Assembly (NCBI GenBank): GCA_964524295.1
Contig: CAZGCW010000263.1
Span: 1 to 5,275, forward strand
Direction of reading: 5' to 3'
Length of the DNA stretch: 5,275 nucleotides
Source of the DNA: UBA9926 sp964524295
GTDB taxonomy: Bacteria; Pseudomonadota; Gammaproteobacteria; Pseudomonadales; Azotimanducaceae
Shown here: piece after piece, positions 1-5,275 of the stretch
Position numbering within the stretch: position 1 is the stretch's first letter
How the letters are laid out: each line of letters opens with the position of its first letter
Notes under the pieces: model-generated
The model's input: the letters and a program-made list of their open reading frames with translations, nothing else
What the model was told of the DNA's origin: nothing
The model's database searches: none
Program-made: the position numbers and the translations under genes

Positions 1-1176
1 CCAGGCCAGCGCAGTGCACTCGGCTGGTGGTGTGCTTTTTTGTGTGAAACCACTGAGTCCCCCTGCTAAAATGACAGCCAAGGCAAGGTAAGGGTTTAAA
101 TCACCGGCGCCGACCCGGTGTTCGATGCGGGTAGTAGCAGGGGATTTTGAAATCAGCCTGATACCGGTCGATTTATTTTCTTCACCCCAAGTTGCCGTTA
201 CCGGAGGAGCCGCGAAATCACGCAGACGGCGAAATGAGTTGATAGTAGGGCAGAGATAGCTGGTTGCGGCTGGCATGGTATCGACCAGGCCCGCTATCCA
301 GTGAAGCAGTAAATCTGATCGATTGGCCGGTTTGGTGGGGTCAAAGAAAACCGGTTTCGAGTTGGACAACAGCGAATGGTGGATATGCATACCATTAGAA
401 AAGCCTTGTTGTGGATGGGCCATGAAGGTGGCTGCTAAACCCATATCAGTGGCCGTTTCAAAGATAATCTGTTTGCTCCTCATGACGTTGTCCGCCAGGG
501 ATACTGGGTCGGTGGGTACCAGGTTGAGTTCAATCTGGCCATGACCGTTTTCATCGTTCCAAGCTTCCCAGTCGATGCCGCACCATTCGAGACGTTTGAT
601 CACCTCATTCATGAATCCGGCGGCTCTATAGGAGTCCCGTAGAAAGTAAATTGTTTCGTTTGGCACAGACTCAATGGCTTGAAGGTTTTGGTACTGTTTG
701 TGCCTGGCTTCATCAAAACTGTCTTCAAACAGGAAAAACTCCAGTTCGCAGGTGGCTTTAACCTGAAAGCCCATCTCGCTGACCTGTTTGACGACTTGCT
801 TCAGTTTGGTTCTTGGGCAGAGGTTAATAGGCCTGCCGTCGATACTAGTGAACTCACAAATGACGTGGCCTAAGTCGGTGTCAATTCCATCGGTAACTAG
901 CGTATCCAGGTCGGGTTTGAGCAGGATGTCACCCATTACATTGTGTCTAAAAGAGTGCCAAAAATTGAGGTGGGGTGTGCTGACTGAATCTGCTGCAAGT
1001 GCAACGTCTGCGATGTTGTGGCCGTTGGGCAGTGCCTTCAGAAATTTCGAGCGATTGCAGTATTTCCCTAGAGCAATGCCATCCAAATTAGTAGCAAAGC
1101 TTCTAACGCGGTTAACATGATGGCGGTCCATCCATTGATCAAGACTGGACTCCTCTCTGAAGGGGGTAGAACTCAT
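1..1176 (-). CDS. Glutamine synthetase-family enzyme, PuuA/GlnT-like gamma-glutamyl-amine ligase type (partial, C-terminus cut by window edge)
   Basis: Translating the minus strand from the ATG at 1176 gives 392 uninterrupted codons to base 1, so about 70-80 C-terminal residues are missing compared with PuuA (about 470). The family uses ATP to activate the gamma-carboxyl of glutamate and joins it to ammonia or an amine in the cytoplasm. Seen: the N-terminal stretch DGIALGKYCNRSKF (32-45), typical of PuuA/GlnT-like members; metal ligands in CELEFF (E144, E146) and ENGHGQIE (E209, E216); the GMHIHHS histidines (H264, H266); NSFRRL (313-318); TWGEENKSTGIR (329-340); and RIEHRVGAGDLNPYLALA (350-367). 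The position of the ammonia-site glutamate of true GlnA (E327 in enterobacterial numbering, in the YEAP loop) is alanine (FAAP, 321-324), and the ATP-site NRS arginine is lysine (K335). This suggests an amine rather than ammonia as acceptor. The start overlaps the upstream gene by four bases (ATGA) and has its own AGGTGA. Family is near certain; the substrate is inferred and unknown. Confidence 0.93.
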   Translation of the reverse strand, partial: MSSTPFREESSLDQWMDRHHVNRVRSFATNLDGIALGKYCNRSKFLKALPNGHNIADVALAADSVSTPHLNFWHSFRHNVMGDILLKPDLDTLVTDGIDTDLGHVICEFTSIDGRPINLCPRTKLKQVVKQVSEMGFQVKATCELEFFLFEDSFDEARHKQYQNLQAIESVPNETIYFLRDSYRAAGFMNEVIKRLEWCGIDWEAWNDENGHGQIELNLVPTDPVSLADNVMRSKQIIFETATDMGLAATFMAHPQQGFSNGMHIHHSLLSNSKPVFFDPTKPANRSDLLLHWIAGLVDTMPAATSYLCPTINSFRRLRDFAAPPVTATWGEENKSTGIRLISKSPATTRIEHRVGAGDLNPYLALAVILAGGLSGFTQKSTPPAECTALAW

Positions 1177-1808
1177 AGTTCACCTAGAAAGCGATTGACG
1201 GTTAACTCACTTAATAGCGCAGTCGTTCTTAAGCTTGATTGGCACTGAATTCTCCCTCGGACGACTTCTTCAATGAGAATGCTTTGCTTATCAAACAGTC
1301 GCTGTAAACTGCTCGAGCTACCCTTGATGGTAATGGGTTCGTTGCCCGAGCCATATTCAAAGCGCATTGCTTCACTATTGGATTGAACATTCGCACTGAT
1401 ATCGACATCGACGTGATCGTGGACGTATTCGAAGAACTCTTTAGCCGCATCCGACCAGGGACGTAAATCCTGTATCACCAGTTGTTTGATAAAGGCGGCA
1501 AATCGCGGATATTGCCAGCGCCCGGTTACTTTTAATGGGATCCCTGGCGTACCCAGCAGGGCCAAGTCACCGGAAATGCTGACTTTAGCATTGTCGTGTA
1601 GGCCACGTCGTATAATAATTTTTTCAGGAAAGCAAGCAATGCTCAGGTTAAATGAAGCGGCTGTTGATAGCAGGTTAACCTGGCCTTGATGGTGCTGCAG
1701 GGCTGTTTCAAGGTGTTTCCGCTGGAGATTATCCCGCATGACTCGGGCGAGTTTCATTTCAAGAGGAGTTGCATCATCCGAGGTGACAATGGGTATTAGG
1801 TCAAGCAT
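1173..1808 (-). CDS. Unrecognised 211-residue protein, possibly SCP2/UbiJ-like fold, coupled to the glutamine synthetase-family gene
   Basis: I do not recognise this protein with confidence. It is a soluble-looking protein with no signal peptide, membrane segment or cysteine-rich motif. Residues 1-45 are helical and charged or amphipathic. From about 50 the pattern is alternating beta-strands followed by KVSISGDLALLG (75-86), PLKVTGRW (91-98) and a helix ending near DLRPWSDAAKEFFEYV. This order (strands, a short loop, a strand with V.G, then an F..L helix and a proline/aspartate-rich turn) is reminiscent of SCP2 lipid-carrier domains such as the N-terminal part of UbiJ. The second half (about 131-211) repeats a similar outline: strands, PITIKGSSSSLQRLF, then VVRGRIQ and a final helix. 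An in-frame TAA lies shortly upstream of the ATG and no alternative start falls between, so the ATG at 1808 is the longest start. No strong Shine-Dalgarno is seen before it. Its stop overlaps the synthetase start by four bases; ribBX lies 77 bases upstream with no evident terminator, so co-transcription is possible. The lipid-carrier idea is inference. Confidence 0.85.
   Translation of the reverse strand: MLDLIPIVTSDDATPLEMKLARVMRDNLQRKHLETALQHHQGQVNLLSTAASFNLSIACFPEKIIIRRGLHDNAKVSISGDLALLGTPGIPLKVTGRWQYPRFAAFIKQLVIQDLRPWSDAAKEFFEYVHDHVDVDISANVQSNSEAMRFEYGSGNEPITIKGSSSSLQRLFDKQSILIEEVVRGRIQCQSSLRTTALLSELTVNRFLGEL
1180..1185 (-). promoter_or_regulatory. Ribosome binding site of the glutamine synthetase-family gene
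   Basis: On the minus strand AGGTGA lies three bases before the ATG at 1176, inside the last codons of the upstream gene. Together with the ATGA stop/start overlap it fixes this start and suggests coupled translation of the two genes. Confidence 0.6.
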
Positions 1809-1885
1809 AACTTCAAAGTAGACAAAATTGGCATCTTACTCGAGCCGGACCATTAATTCACTGAAAAAAATCTACTGGAAGCGGT

Positions 1886-3004
1886 TTATTTTGCTTCGAT
1901 AAATTCCACCACTTCAAGATCAAATCCAGATAAAGCATTGTAGCGTGTGGGGGAACTGAGCAAGCGCATTTTGCCAACACCGATATCACGAAGAATTTGT
2001 GAGCCAGCACCAATAACGCGATAAACACCCGAGTCGTTGCTTGGACCGGTATGAGCGGCTGCCTCAGGGAAAGCCATCACCTGTTCTATTTCTTCTTCCA
2101 GGGTATCCTGGTGGCCCACGGCAACCAGAACGCCTGTGCCGGCTTCGGCGATGTAGTCCAGTGATGCTTTGATGGACCATGATTGCTTGAGATTGGGGCG
2201 TCGGGTACCGAAAGCATCTCTGAGCGTGTTGATAACCTGTACCCGCACCAGACAAGCCTGGTCTTCGAAGATTTCGCCTCGGACTAAGGCATAATGAACC
2301 ACACTGCTGGTTGAATCTCGATAGGTTCGCAGTGAAAAAGGCCCTGCTTCGGTTAGTATTTCTTTCTGGTCCAAGAGCTCAATGGTTTTGTCATTCAGGG
2401 CTCGATAATGAATTAGATCTGCAATAGTGCCGATTTTAATATCATGCTTGCGGGCGAAAACTTCCAGCTCGGGCCGTTGGGCCATGGTTCCATCTTCATT
2501 CATGACCTCGACGATGACTGCAGCCGGTTCGTAACCTGCCATCCTTGCCAAATCACATCCTGCCTCAGTGTGTCCTGCACGAGTCAGAACGCCGCCAGGT
2601 TTGGCAATCAGCGGGAAAATATGCCCTGGCATGACCAGGTCTTCAGGACGGGCATTTTTAGCCACTGCTGTCCGGACTGTTTTCGCCCGGTCTGCAGCAG
2701 AGATTCCCGTGCTGATCCCCGTCGCTGCTTCTATCGATACGGTAAAGTTGGTTTCGTGCTGGGACGAGTTCTTGTTTACCATCAACGGTAAGCTTAATTG
2801 TTCACCTCGTTCCTCAGTGATGGTCAGGCAGATTAGACCACAGGCATGGCGCGCAAAGAAGGTAACGTGATCCGGCGTTACCACCTCGGCAGCTATGATC
2901 AGGTCACCTTCATTTTCACGATCTTCATCATCCATGATCAGAACTATCTTGCCCTGTCTGAAGTCATCTAGAATCTCTTCGGTGGTATTTAACTCCACAG
3001 CCAT
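1886..3004 (-). CDS. ribBX: 3,4-dihydroxy-2-butanone 4-phosphate synthase fused to a degenerate GTP cyclohydrolase II-like domain (RibBX)
   Basis: The first domain (about residues 1-200 of 372) converts ribulose 5-phosphate to 3,4-dihydroxy-2-butanone 4-phosphate plus formate, supplying the four-carbon unit of riboflavin, and needs magnesium. It has the expected motifs: DDEDRENEGD (25-34), ARHACGLI, TGISAADRAKT (around D105/R106), GHIFPL and RAGHTEA (142-148). The second domain (about 215-372) looks like GTP cyclohydrolase II in outline: LVRVQ, FGTRR, GSQILRDIGVGKMRLL and a GFDLEVVE ending. However, the zinc motif (SEC...CDC) has become VIN...PNL, so all three cysteines are gone, and the catalytic GRGIGL segment is missing. 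This fits the RibBX variant described in Proteobacteria, in which the second half is not a working cyclohydrolase; a separate ribA is then expected elsewhere. The ATG at 3004 was chosen because the RibB motif begins right after it, it has AGGAAG upstream, and a TATAAT lies 26 bases before it. ATGs at 3028 and 3070 are in frame but the first has no Shine-Dalgarno and overlaps the -10. Confidence 0.95.
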   Translation of the reverse strand: MAVELNTTEEILDDFRQGKIVLIMDDEDRENEGDLIIAAEVVTPDHVTFFARHACGLICLTITEERGEQLSLPLMVNKNSSQHETNFTVSIEAATGISTGISAADRAKTVRTAVAKNARPEDLVMPGHIFPLIAKPGGVLTRAGHTEAGCDLARMAGYEPAAVIVEVMNEDGTMAQRPELEVFARKHDIKIGTIADLIHYRALNDKTIELLDQKEILTEAGPFSLRTYRDSTSSVVHYALVRGEIFEDQACLVRVQVINTLRDAFGTRRPNLKQSWSIKASLDYIAEAGTGVLVAVGHQDTLEEEIEQVMAFPEAAAHTGPSNDSGVYRVIGAGSQILRDIGVGKMRLLSSPTRYNALSGFDLEVVEFIEAK

Positions 3005-3005
3005 G

Positions 3006-3011
3006 CTTCCT
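3006..3011 (-). promoter_or_regulatory. Ribosome binding site deciding the ribBX start
   Basis: AGGAAG sits just before the ATG at 3004 on the minus strand. The spacing is tight, but neither longer in-frame start has a clearly better site, and the RibB homology begins at this ATG. Confidence 0.45.
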
Positions 3012-3029
3012 GTTAATTGAAAAGGCATG

Positions 3030-3035
3030 ATTATA
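3030..3035 (-). promoter_or_regulatory. Candidate -10 box for leftward ribBX transcription
   Basis: A perfect TATAAT reads on the minus strand 25 bases before the ribBX ATG, giving a predicted leader of about 20 bases. The -35 region at the correct distance (GGCACA or GCACAG, around 3053-3059) is a poor match to TTGACA, so a sigma-70 promoter is plausible but not secure. The leader is too short to hold an FMN riboswitch. Confidence 0.4.
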
Positions 3036-3076
3036 CCGAATTGGTGAAACAACTGTGCCTTTATCGGCATTCATTT

Positions 3077-3082
3077 TATACT
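3077..3082 (+). promoter_or_regulatory. Candidate -10 box for rightward glcD transcription
   Basis: TATACT, five of six bases of the consensus, lies 26 bases before the ATG at 3109 in an AT-rich stretch. No convincing -35 hexamer is found 16-18 bases upstream, so expression may depend on an activator, or this may be chance in AT-rich DNA. Confidence 0.25.
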
Positions 3083-3108
3083 TGGATCCACTTTTATTAA
3101 TTGGCCTA

Positions 3109-4572
3109 ATGATGCCCGGACCCGAGGTTATAACTGATTTACTCAAGAAAATTCCGGATGCCAGTATTATCGATGATCCGAATCGGCTCAGTGTTTACGA
3201 AACTGATGGCCTAACCGCAAAGAAGCAATTACCTGCGCTGGTCGCAATTCCTGATACGCTGGAAGCGCTGCAGCGGATCGTGAGAACCTGTGATCAATAT
3301 GCGATTCCGTTGGTTGCTCGAGGTGCCGGTACTGGGCTGTCTGGAGGCGCCATGCCACATCCTCGTGGCGTGCTGGTGAGTCTGGCTCGATTTAATCGTA
3401 TCCTGGACATTGATGAGGAAAATTTAGTGGCACGGATAGAACCCGGCGTCACTAACCTGGCAATTTCAGAAGCCGTTTCGGAATTCGGATTGTTTTATGC
3501 TCCCGATCCATCTTCCCAGGTCGCCTGTACGATCGGAGGGAATGTTGCTGAGAATTCCGGTGGCGTACATTGTTTGAAATATGGGCTCACCGTTCATAAC
3601 GTGAGAGGACTAAAAATCTTGACTGCTGAAGGCGATATTATCAGCGTCGGGGGGATTGAATACGACCAGCAAGGCTTTGATGTGCTGGCGTTGCTGCATG
3701 GATCGGAGGGGATGCTTGGCCTGGTTGTTGAAGTGACGGTTAATTTAATTGCTAAACCCGTTTCGATCGCTGTATTAATGGCCGGGTTTAATTCCTGTGC
3801 CAACGCCGCTAACGCTGTAGGCAGTTTGATTGGGCGTGGCATCATCCCCGCCGGTCTGGAATTAATGGATCATTTAGCGATTCAGGCCGCCGAGGACTTT
3901 GTTAAGGCAGGTTACCCGCTTGATGTCGAAGCGTTGTTGCTGTGTGAGTTGGATGGGTCAGAGCATGATGTCCATGAACAGATTATTCTAGTTGAACAGC
4001 ATCTGCGTAAAAGTGGTGCGGTTACCATCACCGTTGCGACAGATGCAAACGAGCGAGCGCGATTATGGCAGGGGAGAAAAGCGGCCTTTCCAGCGGTAGG
4101 TAGAATATCTCCGGATTATTACTGTATGGATGGAACCATTCCACGCAAACAATTGGCGCAAGTCTTGAATCGAATCACTCACTTATCAACTCAGTATGGC
4201 CTGCGTGTCGCCAATGTCTTCCATGCTGGCGATGGAAACCTCCATCCATTGATACTTTATGATGCGAATGTGGCGGGCGAATTGGCGGCAGCAGAGGCAT
4301 TTGGCGCTGAAATCCTAGAAATATGTGTGGCGGCAGGGGGAACCATAACGGGCGAGCACGGCGTCGGGGTGGAAAAAATAGATCAGATGTGCATCCAGTT
4401 TTCGAGTGATGAATTAACGGTTTTCCATCGGGTTAAACGTGCATTTGATATCAAGGGCATCCTTAATCCAGGCAAGGCTGTGCCGACGTTGAACCGCTGT
4501 GCGGAATTTGGCGCGATGCATGTCCATTCAGCCCATGCGAACCAGATTAAGTCAGATATGGAACGCTTCTGA
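3109..4572 (+). CDS. glcD: Glycolate oxidase FAD-binding subunit GlcD
   Basis: GlcD is the FAD-carrying subunit that oxidises glycolate (often also D-lactate) to glyoxylate and passes electrons through GlcE/GlcF to the respiratory chain at the inner membrane. The translation follows E. coli GlcD along nearly its whole length. The FAD-binding PCMH-type domain (about 40-215) has RGAGTGLSGGA (71-81), APDPSSQ (131-137), IGGNVAENSGGVHCLKYGL (142-160) and HGSEGMLG (197-204). The C-terminal FAD-oxidase domain has GRISPDYYCMDGTIPR (331-346), FHAGDGNLHP (371-380), GEHGVG (415-420) and NPGK (453-456), and ends with the GlcD-typical RCAEFGAMHVH and a final ERF. From the ATG at 3109 it has 487 residues (E. 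coli 499). A longer GTG start at 3055 is possible: it has GGTGA seven bases upstream but would add 18 hydrophobic residues not seen in GlcD and would overlap the divergent promoter region. The true N-terminus is therefore unsettled. glcE follows after one base, indicating an operon. Confidence 0.97.
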   Translation: MMPGPEVITDLLKKIPDASIIDDPNRLSVYETDGLTAKKQLPALVAIPDTLEALQRIVRTCDQYAIPLVARGAGTGLSGGAMPHPRGVLVSLARFNRILDIDEENLVARIEPGVTNLAISEAVSEFGLFYAPDPSSQVACTIGGNVAENSGGVHCLKYGLTVHNVRGLKILTAEGDIISVGGIEYDQQGFDVLALLHGSEGMLGLVVEVTVNLIAKPVSIAVLMAGFNSCANAANAVGSLIGRGIIPAGLELMDHLAIQAAEDFVKAGYPLDVEALLLCELDGSEHDVHEQIILVEQHLRKSGAVTITVATDANERARLWQGRKAAFPAVGRISPDYYCMDGTIPRKQLAQVLNRITHLSTQYGLRVANVFHAGDGNLHPLILYDANVAGELAAAEAFGAEILEICVAAGGTITGEHGVGVEKIDQMCIQFSSDELTVFHRVKRAFDIKGILNPGKAVPTLNRCAEFGAMHVHSAHANQIKSDMERF

Positions 4573-4573
4573 A

Positions 4574-5275
4574 ATGCAAGATGACCAGACCAGTTTAATT
4601 CTTGACCAGGTTCGACAGGCTAGGGCAGCTGGACAGAAACTTCAAATATGCGGTGCAGGTACTAAAGATTTCCTTGGGTTTATTGCACCAGACCTGGTTA
4701 GGTTAGACACGCTACCACACCAGGGTGTTATCAACTATCGGCCGGAGGAACTGGTTGTGACGGTCAGAGCAGGTACGCGCCTATCTGAATTAAACGCTGT
4801 TTTGGCCGAATCAGACCAATACCTCGCATTTGATCCGCCCCAGTATGGAGGTGATCCTACTATTGGCGGGATTGTTGCAAGCGGACTTTCCGGCCCAGGC
4901 CGGCCATTTCGAGGTGCCGTGCGTGATGCTCTGTTGGGATTGACGCTGGCGACCTCGGATGGGACCGCGGTTCACTTTGGTGGTGAGGTCATGAAAAATG
5001 TTGCCGGCTATGATGTCTCTCGCTTGATGGTTGGCGCCATGGGGACGCTCGGTTGCCTTCTCGATGTCAGTATTAAAGTGATGCCAAAACCAGAACATGA
5101 GTGCTGTTTGAGCTTGGATGTCAGAGTAGATGCTGTCCTCGATAAGATACGTTCCTGGCAAAGGGAGCCTGCTGTAAGCGCAGTGAGTTTCGTTGCCGGG
5201 AAGCTATTGCTGCGTTTTTCTGGTACCTATGAAGAAGTCAACCGGATGGCTAGCCGATGTCCTGGTGAGGTGGTG
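4574..5275 (+). CDS. glcE: Glycolate oxidase FAD-binding subunit GlcE (partial, C-terminus cut by window edge)
   Basis: This is the second flavin-binding subunit of the glycolate oxidase GlcDEF complex. The ATG is one base after the glcD stop, so translation is probably coupled; no separate strong Shine-Dalgarno is seen. The window holds 234 codons of about 350. The visible part is an FAD-binding type 4 domain: ICGAGTKDFLG (25-35), the VINYRPEELVVTVRAGT strand region (52-68), FDPPQYGGDPTIGGIVASG (86-104), GPGRPFRGAVRDALLG (107-122), HFGGEVMKNVAGYDVSRLMVG (134-154) and GTLG (157-160). The pattern GPxRPxxGxVRD...GxxVMKNVAGYDxSRLMVGxxGxLG is diagnostic for GlcE and separates it from GlcD. The reading frame is open to the last base. 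The iron-sulfur subunit gene glcF would be expected next, outside the window. Confidence 0.96.
   Translation, partial: MQDDQTSLILDQVRQARAAGQKLQICGAGTKDFLGFIAPDLVRLDTLPHQGVINYRPEELVVTVRAGTRLSELNAVLAESDQYLAFDPPQYGGDPTIGGIVASGLSGPGRPFRGAVRDALLGLTLATSDGTAVHFGGEVMKNVAGYDVSRLMVGAMGTLGCLLDVSIKVMPKPEHECCLSLDVRVDAVLDKIRSWQREPAVSAVSFVAGKLLLRFSGTYEEVNRMASRCPGEVV

Noticed and set aside
788..1120. Plus-strand open frame of 110 codons, with similar ones at 323-544 and 679-873
   Set aside because: They lie opposite the glutamine synthetase-family gene, whose motifs run through the whole region; the products resemble nothing and have no sensible start context.
1809..1885. Rho-independent terminator after ribBX
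   Set aside because: The minus strand has a run of seven Ts (1864-1870), but no stable GC-rich hairpin precedes it.
2444..2870. Plus-strand open frames opposite ribBX
   Set aside because: They are antisense to the conserved RibB catalytic motifs and look like shadows of that gene.
1886..3004. Bifunctional RibBA with working GTP cyclohydrolase II
   Set aside because: The zinc cysteines and the GRGIGL catalytic motif are absent from the second domain.
3005..3108. FMN riboswitch upstream of ribBX
   Set aside because: The gap is about 100 bases, the predicted leader only about 20, and none of the conserved riboswitch segments is visible.
4811..5161. Minus-strand open frame of 116 codons
   Set aside because: It lies opposite the diagnostic GlcE motifs and has no recognisable product.

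Overview
The window looks like chromosomal housekeeping and accessory-metabolism DNA from a proteobacterium, most likely a gammaproteobacterium. The two strongest clues are a glycolate oxidase subunit GlcD that can be followed alongside the E. coli protein over almost its whole length, and a riboflavin gene of the ribBX type, a variant known mainly from Proteobacteria. No mobile element, tRNA, rRNA or CRISPR array was seen, and nothing in base composition suggests recent transfer. The exact genus cannot be read from this sequence.

Layout. A divergent intergenic region at about 3005-3108 splits the window into two units. Leftward (minus strand) the order is ribBX (1886-3004), a 77-base gap without an evident terminator, an unrecognised 211-residue protein with a possible SCP2/UbiJ-like fold (1173-1808), and a glutamine synthetase-family enzyme (1-1176). 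The last two overlap by four bases (ATGA), and the synthetase runs off the left edge of the window. Rightward (plus strand) are glcD (3109-4572) and, one base later, glcE (from 4574), which runs off the right edge. Coding sequence covers nearly everything. The only gene-free stretches are 1809-1885 and 3005-3108, and no stretch over 300 bases lacks a gene.

How the genes work together. GlcD and GlcE are two subunits of the membrane-associated glycolate oxidase, which converts glycolate to glyoxylate; an iron-sulfur subunit GlcF would be expected just past the right edge. No glcC-type regulator lies next to glcD here; ribBX takes the divergent position. RibBX should make the four-carbon precursor of riboflavin. 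Its second half resembles GTP cyclohydrolase II but has lost the zinc cysteines and the catalytic arginine motif. The synthetase belongs to the PuuA/GlnT-like branch that ligates glutamate to amines, judging from its N-terminal motif and the loss of the ammonia-site glutamate. Its tight coupling to an unrecognised small protein is the least explained part of the window and the best candidate for something undescribed.
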